Of a stretch of DNA of 64,000 nt, positions 24,248 to 33,879 are shown one piece after another. A program made the position numbers and the translations under genes. The notes under the pieces were generated by a model. The model made no database searches and was not told the origin of the DNA. It saw nothing but the letters and a program-made list of their open reading frames with translations. Location: assembly GCA_011799875.1 (NCBI GenBank), contig CM022303.1, positions 296,372,362 through 296,436,361 of the forward strand. The letters run 5' to 3'. The DNA is from Thinopyrum elongatum. Its lineage: Eukaryota > Streptophyta > Magnoliopsida > Poales > Poaceae. Position 1 is the stretch's first letter; each line of letters opens with the position of its first letter.

Positions 24248-25171
24248 ATGGCCGACTCAAAAGGGGCTAAAGGTTTCTTTCTGAATCTTAATGCTTTGGA
24301 TAGCCCCTCTGTCCTTTCTAAGCTCATAAATAATGATGCTACGGAAAGGCTTACCGGGGTTGCTAAGGAAAATTTTGATGATCTTGATAAAGATGGGACT
24401 GGAGATGAGTCAACTTTAGTTAGAAGGCGTCCCAATGATTTGGAGTTTTTAGATCTTGATGCAAAAATTGATAAAAGTGGGATTGGAGAGGTCAAAACTT
24501 TAAGTAGCAATGAACCCACTCTTTTTAATTTCAAGAAATTTAATTATGATAATTGTTCTTTAATAGATTGTATTTCCTTGTTGCAATCCGTGTTGAATTC
24601 TCCTCATGCTTATAATCAAAACAAAGCTTTTACTAAACATATCGTTGATGCTATGATGCAATCTTTTGAAGAAAAGCTTGAATTGGAAGTTTCTATCCCT
24701 AGAAAACTTTATGATAAGTGGGAACCTACTATTAAGATTAAGATTAAAGATTATGAATGCCATGCTTTGTGTGATTTGGGTGCTAGTGTTTCCACGATTC
24801 CAAAAACTTTGTGTGATGTATTAGGTTTCCGTGAATTTGATGATTGTTCTTTAAATTTGCATCTTGCGGATTCCACTATTAAGAAACCTATGGGAAGGAT
24901 TAATGATGTTCTTATTGTTGCAAATAGGAATTATGTGCCCGTAGATTTCATTGTTCTTGATATAGATTGCAATCCTACATGTCCTATTATTCTTGGTAGA
25001 CCTTTCCTTAGAACGATTGGTGCAATTATTGATATGAAAGAAGGAAACATTAGATTTCAATTTCCGTTAAGGAAGGGCATGGAACACTTTCCAAGAAAGA
25101 AAATTAAATTTCCTTATGAATCTATTATGAGAGCCACTTATGGATTGCATACCAAAGATGACAATACTTAG
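24248..25171 (+). CDS. Element G ORF: retropepsin-like protease protein, 307 aa
   Basis: One uninterrupted reading frame. I chose ATG 24248 (MADSKGAKGF) because the 21 upstream in-frame residues from 24185 fall in leader-like sequence. The N-terminal 150 or so residues are acidic and lysine-rich without a motif I recognise. Residues about 160-275 look like a pepsin-family retroviral protease: CDLGASVS with presumed catalytic Asp176, hydrophobic strands, then PIILGRPFL (246-254). The C-terminus is basic. It matches in style the broken protease region of B (DLGASVSAIP ... IIFGRPFL). No RT follows, and the frame ends in a long non-coding region. An intact ORF in an otherwise minimal element suggests selection while active. 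Function beyond protease fold is not known. Confidence 0.75.
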   Translation: MADSKGAKGFFLNLNALDSPSVLSKLINNDATERLTGVAKENFDDLDKDGTGDESTLVRRRPNDLEFLDLDAKIDKSGIGEVKTLSSNEPTLFNFKKFNYDNCSLIDCISLLQSVLNSPHAYNQNKAFTKHIVDAMMQSFEEKLELEVSIPRKLYDKWEPTIKIKIKDYECHALCDLGASVSTIPKTLCDVLGFREFDDCSLNLHLADSTIKKPMGRINDVLIVANRNYVPVDFIVLDIDCNPTCPIILGRPFLRTIGAIIDMKEGNIRFQFPLRKGMEHFPRKKIKFPYESIMRATYGLHTKDDNT

Positions 25172-26935
25172 ATCTATTCTTGTTTTTATGCCTAGCTAAG
25201 GGCGTTAAACAATAGCGCTTGTTGGGAGGCAACCCAATTTTATTTTTGTTTTTTCTTTTTGTTCCTGTTTTGCTTTGAATAATTCATCTAGCCTCTGGTT
25301 AGATGTGGTTTTGTGTTTTAATTAGTGTTTGTGCCAAGTAAAACCTTTGGGATGGCTTACGGTGATAGTTGATTTGATCTTGCTGAAAAACAGAAACTTT
25401 TGCGCCCAGGAAAATAATTTCTATAATTCACATAAGAGTGCTTTTGAGTTGATTCTTTTTGTATAAGATTAATAAACAAATTTCTTAGGTCTTACTAATT
25501 TTTCAGAATTTTTGGAGTTACAGAAGTATTCGATATTTCCAGGTTGCCACAGACTGTTCTGTTTTTGACAGATTCTGTTTTCTATGTGTTGTTTCTTATT
25601 TTGATGAATCTATGGGTAATATCGGGGGGTATGAACCATGGAAAAGTTGGAATATAGTAGATATTACACCAATATAAATAAAGAATAAGTTCACAACAGT
25701 ACCAAAAGTGGTGATTTATTTTCTTATACTAACGGAGCTTATGAGATTTTCTGTTGAGTTTTGTGTTGTGAAGTTTTCAAGTTTTGGGTAAGGATTTGAT
25801 GGACTATGGAATGAAGAGTGGAAAGAGCCTAAGCTTGGGGATGCCCAAGGCACCCCAAGTTAATATTCAAGGACAACCAAGAGCCTAAGCTTGGGGATGC
25901 CCCGGAAGGCATCCCCTCTTTCGTCTTCATCTATCGGTAACTTTACTTGAGGCTATATTTTTATTCACCACATGATATGTGTTTTGCTTGGAGCGTCTTG
26001 TATGATTTGAGTCTTTGATTTTTAGTTTGCCACAATCATCCTTGCTGTACACACCTTTTGAGAGAGACACGCATGAATCATGATTTATTAGAATACTTTT
26101 TGTGCTTCACTTATATCTTTTGAGCTAGGCAATTTTACTCTAGTGCTTCACTTATATCTTTTTAGAGCACGGCGGTGGCTTTATTTTATAGAAATTAATG
26201 AACTCTCATGCTTCACTTATATTATTTTGAGAGTCTTTAAAACAGCATGGTAATTTGCTTTGGTTATAAATTTAGTCCTAATATGATAGGCATCCAAGAG
26301 GGATATAATAAAAACTTTCATATAAAGTGCATTGAATACTATGAGAAGTTTATTCCTTATGATTGTTTTGAGATATGAAGATGGTGATATTAGAGTCATG
26401 CTAGTGAGTAGTTGTGAATTTGAGAAATACTCTTGTTAAGGTTTGTGAGTTCTGTAGCATGCACGTATGGTGAACCGTTATGTAACGAAGTCGGAGCATG
26501 AGATATTTTTTTGATTGTCATCCTTTGTGTGGAGGTCGGGATCGCGCGATGGTTAACTCCTACCAACCCTTCCCCTAGGAGCATGCGTCTAGTACTTTGT
26601 TTCAGTGACTAATAGATTTTTGCAATAAGTATGTGAGTTCTTTATGACTAATGTTGATTCCATGGATTATACGCACTCTCACCCTTCCACCTTTGCTAGC
26701 CTCTCTAGTGCCGCGCAATTTTCCCTGGTACCATATACCTTCCTCAAAATAGCCACCATACCTACCTATTATGGCATTTCCATAGCCATTCCGAGATATA
26801 TTGCCATGCAACTTTCCACAGTTCTGTTTATTATGACACGCATCATCATTGTCATATTGCTTTGCATGATCATGTAGTTGACATCGTATTTGTGGCAAAG
26901 CCACTGTTCATAATTCTTTCATACATGTCACTCTT
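25172..26935 (+). other. Element G 3' non-coding region, part 1
   Basis: AT-rich, no gene. The motif AGAGCCTAAGCTTGGGGATG occurs twice (from about 25824 and 25880), each followed by a hairpin-forming GGGGATGCC...GGC-CCCC sequence. GCTTCACTTATATCTTTT occurs three times (about 26104, 26145 and 26210, the last copy variant). It ends in CTCTT (26931-26935), one copy of H's TSD. Confidence 0.7.
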
Positions 26936-27948
26936 TGTCAGAGAAACGACACCTATGGGATCCAGTGGATCCCTTCTATGGTTTGGCAGGGAAGAGGAGT
27001 GCGCAAAGAGCAGATCTAGAGATCAACACGAGGGATTTTTACCCAGGTTCGGGCCACTGAGAAGCGTAAAACCCTAGTCCTGCTTTGTGTGTATATTCTA
27101 TGTTCTTGAGCTTCGGCTAGCTGCTCTGCATGCAAGCTGGGCCAGAGAGTTCAAAAAGTCCGAATCCTTCTAAAGTATGCCTTGGGCCTCCTTTTATACG
27201 TCCAAGGGGCTGCCACAGTGGCACACAGGAGGTGTAAAGTGCTACAGTGCACGTGCTTATCTCTGGCGTCTTAGGACAAACGCCTTAAATGCGCTGCTTA
27301 CGTGCTCCCCTAACTTTATCGGGGACGGAAACAGAGCCCGTCCCATCCATCGCCGCCTCACTCCGTCCTGACACGCACCCAAGATGACGAGGCATGCGAG
27401 TGCCAAGCTGGCTGGCTAGCCGCTGTGCTGGAGCGGTGGCAAGATCTTCACGAAGATCTGCATGCCGCCACGCAGGTGCTTGCCAGGTTGGCTGGCTTAT
27501 TGCTGCGCCGGGACGGTGTCAAGGTGGTGGAGCCTTGTCGTGTGTGAGCCTTGTCGGGGCCTCGCGGTCGCCCCCAGCAAGAACCTTGCTCGGGAATCCG
27601 CTCTTTGGTCTTCACGAAGATCTGCATGCCACCACGCATGTGCCCCTGAGTCTTGGTCTTGACGCTGTCGATGGTGTCAGAGCACTTCAACCTCAAGGGT
27701 GGTGTTCTTGTCAGTGCCTCTCAAGTCATCCTGGCAAGGATCTTGCCGGGGGCTCGCGAGCCGCCCCGGCAAGGACCTTGCCGGGGCTCCAGCTTGTCTT
27801 CTGCTCCCAAGTTACTGGCTTCGACGCCGTCTTTGTTGTCTTGTATCTTGCCTCCAACTGCTCCCGCCAAGCCTCGCAGCAGATGCGGCTGCAACTGCCC
27901 GTGCACAAGTAAGGGGTACCAAAGGGCCCAAACTTTAGTACACCGACA
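26936..27948 (-). repeat. 3' LTR of element H (1013 bp, minus strand)
   Basis: On the minus strand it starts TGTCGGTGTACTAAAGTTTG at 27948 and ends CTCTGACA at 26936. A good TATA box GTATAAAAGG (minus) lies at 27190-27199. Two neighbouring hairpin palindromes built on CCGGCAAG/CTTGCCGG lie at about 27730-27786, within presumed U3. Confidence 0.9.
27764..27786. repeat. Palindrome in H 3' LTR
   Basis: Arms CCCCGGCAAGG and CCTTGCCGGGG with one central base. A second imperfect one precedes it (about 27730-27751). The same pair lies in the other LTR (40197-40217 and 40230-40252). Confidence 0.75.
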
Positions 27949-28179
27949 GGAGCCCTCGGGCCTGGGCCATACACGCGGGCACAACGCGTTGTTGGGCTAG
28001 GCCCAAATAGTGCGCGAGCACACGTGGCAGGGGTTAACTGCTGTAATCATCTCGTCTGTTGTGCTTCCCCACGATCCGCATTGGGTGCGCGGCGTGGGGG
28101 TCGTGCGTGGAACGGTCGCAACACGCCTGTGAAAACGCCTTCATATTGAAAAGTAAAGAGGCAGCCCCGCGCCTTCCCC

Positions 28180-28187
28180 ATAAAAAG
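28180..28187 (+). promoter_or_regulatory. TATA-like box of the antisense gene in H
   Basis: ATAAAAAG lies 165 bp upstream of the ATG at 28352 and is followed by a C/T-rich leader. It is on the plus strand, opposite to gag-pol, so the gene would have its own promoter. Inferred from position and sequence only. Confidence 0.45.
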
Positions 28188-29863
28188 AGGAATCCGCAGG
28201 GGCGCTGCTCATTTACCCTTCTCCCTTGCCTTTCCCAATCTAGGAACCGCCGCCGTCTTCTTCTTCCTCAAGCCCAAACCATAGTTTGTTTGTCTGCTCG
28301 CCCCTTCCGCGCTCCCGCCGTCCTCGGCTTCCCTCACTCTCCCCAGTCGCCATGCCGCCCAAGGCGCCCAAAGCGAGCAAGGGCAAGGATGTGCCGGAGA
28401 GTGAGTTGGTGAAGATGCGGAAGCAGCTTGCCGTCTTCCCCCTGACGCTTGATGCTCATGCCTTGAGGGACAAGTACCTGCTCATGTGGGGGAGGGCGAC
28501 GAATGGACACGCCGCCACTCGCGTGACCCCAGCCGCCAAGTCGAAAGGTGGCCCAGATAAATTCCCCTTTTTCGTTGACTATTTATATTGCGGGCTCTGC
28601 CCCCCTTTCTCGGATTTCTTCAACGACATCATGTTTACCTTTGGCTTCCATCTCCTAGATTTCACGCCAAATGCTGTAACTTGCATGTCTGTTTTTGCTC
28701 ACCTCTGCGAAAACTTTGCCGAGGTGGTCCCCAACACAGCCCTTTTCCGCCACTTCTTCATCCCTCGCACCCAGGCCGAAGAGGCCCTCTCTGGCTGCAT
28801 CGCTTGGATCCCTAGGTTAGGGACCAAGGACACATATCCGTTATGTTCACTCTGGCAAACAAAGCCGACCCGTGGCGGCGATTGGAGCGCTCTCGACCCT
28901 CAGGATGAGAAGCTCACTATTGCCGTCAACACGATTCATCGCCTCAAGGCTGCCGGGCTCACCGTGGAAATGGTGGGCGCCGATTTCCTGCGTCGCCGCA
29001 TCGCCCCTTTGCAGAACATGGGGAGGCCAGCCTGGGATTTCCGGAATGCGGCGGATATCATGAGGCTGTGCCCTGGCCTCAACAACAACTGGACGGTCCT
29101 TCAGCACAGAGCCCTCTATCACAAGTTGTTTAGGCCAGACGGTGTGTTCAAGCTGCCGGCAAGCATCGTCCCTCTGTGCAACAACTCGGCGCTGAACTCG
29201 ATCATCGCTATGATGCCGGTGTTCAATGCTCATGGCATTGACCAAACCTGGGTCGAGCCATCCGCGGAGCGAGCACAAGAGTTCTTCGATAACTTGTCGG
29301 AGAGAACCATTCGGGAAGAACCGCGCCTCATCCGCGAGACCACTGACGAAGAGTTGGTGTACATCGCTAGTAGGGAGGAAGAGCTAGCCCTTGCCGAGGA
29401 GGCCGGCAGCGTCGGCTTCATGGGAGATGATGCGGATGCAGAGGAGGAGCCCGCCGAGCATGAGGAACCTGCCGGAGGGCATAGTAGCGCAGATGTCGGG
29501 GGCTCACTCACCGAAGAAACAGCTGAAGAGACTGATGAAGTGGGGCCCCTAATGTCAAAAAAGAAACGCGTCCTCCGGCGAGCCAGTCCAGCAGGCCTCC
29601 TTGTCCGAAGAAGTTCCCGGCAAGGGGCCAGCCGGCAAGGCTGCGGAGCAGCAAGGTGTGCGACAGCAAACCGGGCGCCAGACGAGGGCGGCGGCAAAGA
29701 AGGCAGCGGGGGTGGCGAGCTCACATCAGGCTATCGCTCCCGCCACAATCAAGCGGCCCAGGTCCCCTTCCCCATCCCCTCAAGTGGACACCACAGCGGA
29801 GGTCGACTTCGACCTCTCCTCCTTCAGCCCGAGGAGGGAAAAGGGGGCAGAAGAAGGAGATGA

Positions 29864-29947
29864 GTAAGTATCTTGCCGTTTTCTTTATGTCTTGAATCTC
29901 TGATTTGCTTCATCTTATCTTAATTCTGCCCTGGCCTGTCCCCGCAG
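29864..29947 (+). other. Probable intron 1 of the antisense gene
   Basis: 84 bp, starting GTAAGTATC and ending in a pyrimidine-rich CCTGTCCCCGCAG. Joining 29863 to 29948 restores one continuous frame (GA + A gives Glu, then DTETLAQRM). Unspliced, the frame meets a stop three bases into the intron. Confidence 0.7.
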
Positions 29948-30095
29948 AGACACGGAAACATTGGCGCAGAGGATGGCGAAGAAGGCCAAGACCTCAACGG
30001 GCGACGAGCCCCCGGCAAGCTCCTCAGGTGCACCGGAGATGATTACAATCAGCCCGGATTCCAGCCCTCAACGCAGCCCCCAGCCAGCCCCCAGC

Positions 30096-30170
30096 GTGAG
30101 TCTATTACTCATTTCCCGCTGGTGGGCGTCGGGGTGTGTATCTTTACTGCTAACCTCGTTGGGTTCGCAG
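30096..30170 (+). other. Probable intron 2 of the antisense gene
   Basis: 75 bp with donor GTGAGT and acceptor GGGTTCGCAG. Exon 2 ends on a codon boundary (PAPS). The protein-like frame of exon 3 (EEQRQEEPLRATPDTPS) needs one extra base, so either this copy has an indel or another splice site is used. Confidence 0.5.
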
Positions 30171-32154
30171 GAGAAGAACAGCGACAGGAGGAGCCGCTGA
30201 GGGCCACCCCCGACACGCCGTCACTATCAACCACACCGCCTAGGGGCGGGTCCCCATCAAGGACTCCCACCGACGATCCCATTCACGTGTGGGAGGAGCC
30301 GGTGAGCACAAGCGCTGACAGCTCCATCCCGGCAACGAGCGTCGTCGGGGAGGGGACCGCCCCTCCTCGCTCGTCATAGGTAAACCGCCTGCTTCCTGGC
30401 CTTTGTCATTTCTTCAGTACGATCTCTTTTCTCTTTTCCTTGCTGGCCTTGAGCTTCAATCTGGGTTTCATCTTGTTTCTCCTTCTTGGCCTCTAGATCC
30501 CTCCTTGGCGGATCAGATGGATGTTAACGCCATCATCGAGGAGACCTCCAAGGACGATGCCGCTGAGGCCGCCAAAATCGCTGCTGATGAGGCCGCCAAG
30601 GGCCCGGCTGGGGAGGCCGGCAAGGGGTCTGTTGGGGAGACCGGCAAGGGGACCGGCGACCGTACTGACGGCATCCCTGCCGCAGGAGCGCCTGGCGCTA
30701 CATCGGTCCCGGGGTCCTCAGCCGCAAGGGAGACGGTGGTTGAAGACCAACCATCACTTTCCGAAGCCCCCACCCCAAGCAGATACCTTAAGATTGGCGA
30801 CAACCTGTTCGTCAGCATCCCGGGGACGGCAAGCACCGGAGCGCCAACCAAGGGGGAGGCTTTCGACGAAGAAGTCATCGCTGCTACCGTGCTCAAGGTC
30901 GTCGACGAGCCGAGCACCAGCAGCAGTGGATCCAAAGAAGACCAGCTCCTCCAGGCCATGAGTGACAACTTCCAGAAGCTCCAGGTGCTCCATCGTGCCC
31001 GTAAAGAGAAACTGGACTCCAGGGCAGCGGTTGCCGTCGCGGCGGAGGCAGACTTCCAAAAGCGCATCGAGCAGATGCAGGTCTGGTTCGCCGAGGCCCG
31101 GCAAGAGCTGAGGATTGGCCAGGAGGAGTTAGGCCAGCGTTGGGACGAGCTCCTCCTGAAGCAGTCTGATATTGAGAAGGCACAGGAGGAGGCCGCTGCA
31201 CAGGCCGCCAAGGAGGAGGCCAGCCTGAATCAGCGCCGTATTCTGCTTGACGCGCAAGAAGAAGACCTCGCCACTCGCGAGAAGGCGCTTGCCGCCAAGC
31301 TCCGCGGCAAGGACGAAGAAATTGAGAAGCTTGTCGTGCAGCGGACCCCAGAGCTGGAGCAGAAGCATAAAGACGCACTCGACGCTCTGGTCCTGGATCA
31401 TGCCGGCAAGCTGAAGGAGGCCATCGACGCTGCCGAAGCCGCAGGGGCCACCAAGGACGAGCTGGCCGGCAAGGTGGATAAACTGGATGCGGGGCTGGAG
31501 AAGCACCGCAAGGAGGTCTCGACGCTAAAGAGCGACAGAGACAAAACTGTCCACATCTTGGCGGAGCTACAGGTTGCCATCTCTGACAAGACCAAGCTGC
31601 TCTCTGAAGCCAATGACTCCATTGCTGATCTGAAGCTGAAGTTGACCACTCTGGAGGAATCCCTTAATGGCAGCAGGGCTCGTGAGAAGACCCTGGCCAA
31701 GGACCTCAAGAATGAGAAGCTGCTGCTTGAGAGCGCCGCCGCCACCCACAATGATTATGTAGAGGGCGTGAGTCTCTGGACTTCACGCCTCATCGATGCC
31801 GCGGAGGGGCTCACCACGCAGCTGTCCGTCATGGGGATGCCGAACTTCAGGTTCTCCCATGACAGGGGGATTTCTGAGAGCGCCAGGCTGACCATGTTCT
31901 TCGAGGCCGTCAACGAGGCTCTGAAGCTGCTCCACTCCAACCGAGCCACCCAACTGGCCAGCGAGTCCCGCAAGCTTTGCCGGGGCGTCCTCCTTAAAGT
32001 GCTCACCAAGGTGGTGTACAGGAACCCCGGCCTCGACCTGAGCCAATACAGCTTGCCGGCGGATGCGGATCGTAGGGCGCTTGAAGAGCGTGTCGCGCCC
32101 ATCATCAGCATGGTTGACCAAGTCAAGAGGGTAGAAGGCCAGCGCTGGGACTAG

Positions 32155-32951
32155 TTGCTCCGCTTTTCCTTGCCGCTATGAACTCATGCCCAAGACAATT
32201 TATCTTAAGTTAGAACCGCGGCAAGCATTAATGTAATATAACTTGCTGTATTTTGGATTGAATGCATGCTATCTTCCTTGTTTGATCCCTCCTTGTATGG
32301 CATACACCCTACGCTTTTTTGGAAGGGCTTGCTGATGCGCGCACCCTTCCCACGAGCGCTTTGAGGAACGGATCCTTAGCAGCCTGCTGGGGGTGTCGCT
32401 GCCGGCAAGACACCTTGCCGCTCTTAGTGCAGCCACTTGAACTGCTGAGCGGACTCGAAACAGAGCAAGGACGCAACCAATCGCGACGAGGTTCCTTCGC
32501 GTGCAGGTTTTCCATACAGGAATTGAAATCGTTCAAGGAAAATAACTTTGTATTTAAAGAAAAATTCCTCAAGGTTTTACAACTTAGCTTTTTTGCTGTT
32601 GTACTCTTTCCCACAAGACGTCACTTCGAACGTCGCCTGCTGATGTCCGCACTCTCTATCCTCCCCGGCAAACTTGTATGCGAGGGAACCTTTTGTCCTT
32701 TGAGAAAAAGAAAGAAGAGAAAATAGGAACATGGAACCTTGGCGGTTCATCAGTACTTGCTGGAAGTGAACGCAATATAATATTCTGGACAGGCATGCAT
32801 ATGAATAAACATGGAAATCAACAAGAACTATACATACTTAAATTTATTCAACTGCGCACAGGGTCTGCGCCTGGCTCTGTACATAGGGTCATATGCCTTG
32901 CCAGCAAAGCTAGTACAAAAGGGGGTTGCCGGGGGTCCCGGCAACCGCGCC
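32155..32951. other. Convergent spacer between antisense gene and integrase
   Basis: About 800 bp in which the plus-strand gene ends (possible polyadenylation signals AATGTAATAT near 32231) and the minus-strand pol ends (32952). It contains GCCGGCAAGACACCTTGCCG near 32400. No credible coding region. Confidence 0.55.
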
Positions 32952-33800
32952 TCATGGGTAAAACTTGCGAAGATGTTCGATATTCCAGGAGTTGCTCACT
33001 GGGATGCCATCTTCGGTCTCCAGGCGGACTGCGCCGGGCCTGGTGACTCGTATTACCTGATAAGGGCCTTCCCACTTTGGCGTCAACTTGTTGGAATTCT
33101 TGGCGGATTGAACGCGCCGAAGAACAAGGTCGCCTTCCTTAAGGCTTCGGGCATGAACCTTGCGGCTGTGGTAGCGGCGCAAGGCTTGCTGGTAGCGCGC
33201 GGCTCGTACAGCAGCCTGAAGATGATCTTCCTCGAGGAGCGTAGCATCATCTTGCTGCAACTGCTCTTGCTCAAGCTCATCATAAGCGAGCACTCGAGGT
33301 GACCTGTATATGAGTTATGTGGGGAGAACTGCTTCCGCCCCGTATACCAGGGAGAAGGGTGTCTGGCCAGTGGCTCAATTCGGTGTCGTCCTGATTGACC
33401 AAAGAACCGTCGGCAACTCATCAATCCAGCGTCTTCCGCACTTGTGCAGCCTGTCAAAAGTTCTTGTTTTGAGGCCTCGCAGCACTTCAGCATTTGCCCT
33501 TTCTGCCTGGCCGTTGCTTCGCGGATGTGCAACAGAAGCAAAACAGATTTTGCTGCCGAGGTCCTGGATGTACTGCATGAAGGTGTGGCTCATGAACTGC
33601 GTGCCGTTGTCGGTGATGACTCTATTTGGCACACCAAAATGGCAAACTAGTCCCTTGAAGAACTTGATGGCTGATTGTGCTGTCACCTTTCTCACTGCTT
33701 CCACTTCTGGCCACTTTGTGAACTTGTCGATTGCGACGTACAAGTACTCAAAGCCCCCGACAGCACGGGGAAAGGGGCCCAGTATGTCGAGCCCCTAGAT
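32952..33800 (-). pseudogene. pol: Element H integrase (broken)
   Basis: Minus strand. Core domain: LDILGPFP with the first catalytic Asp at about 33780, VITDNGTQF with the second, and NGQAERAN with the Glu, in the open piece 33743-33375. Two in-frame stops follow (33375-33377 and near 33314). The same frame then continues through 33293-32952 with the C-terminal LTPKWEGPYQVI (GPY/F-type) motif and ends at HLRKFYP. No chromodomain is seen, as expected for Tat. The zinc-binding N-terminal part lies further upstream, in a frame disturbed between about 33800 and 34060. Confidence 0.85.
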
Positions 33801-33879
33801 CAAAAATGGCCAGGAAAGAGGGATCGTTTGAAGAGCTTGAGCTGGCTGATGGAGCTTCTTTGAATGGAACTGGCATGCT

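Larger units (their letters stand above)
28352..32154 (+). pseudogene. Antisense gene of element H: putative gypsy-type domain plus coiled coil, spliced
   Basis: Plus-strand gene, opposite to gag-pol. Exon 1 starts at ATG 28352 (MPPKAPKASK); an upstream in-frame ATG at 28286 is less likely. Residues about 70-140 (FPFFVDYLYCGLCPPFSDFF, NAVTCMSVFAHLCENF, LFRHFF) look like the putative gypsy-type transposon domain (Pfam Transposase_28, from memory). An acidic tail follows. Intron 1 is 29864-29947 with donor GTAAGT and acceptor CCCCGCAG, and joining keeps the frame. Further likely introns are 30096-30170 and 30380-about 30495 or 30516. The last exon, to TAG 32152-32154, encodes an Ala/Gly/Lys-rich start, then a long coiled coil (about 30960-31750) and a helical C-terminus. 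Defects: a frame change near the A-run 29557-29566 and a TAG at the end of exon 3. Function unknown. The gene matches in position the antisense ORFs of Tat elements. Confidence 0.72.

Noticed and set aside
27394..28000. Open frames in the H 3' LTR (also at 39971-40459)
   Set aside because: They occur in both LTRs, on both strands, and are built from CCGGCAAG repeats. No sign of a protein.
30513..31751. Minus-strand open frames opposite antisense exon 4 of H
   Set aside because: They are shadows of the coiled-coil coding strand, Ser/Ala/Leu-rich and without motifs.
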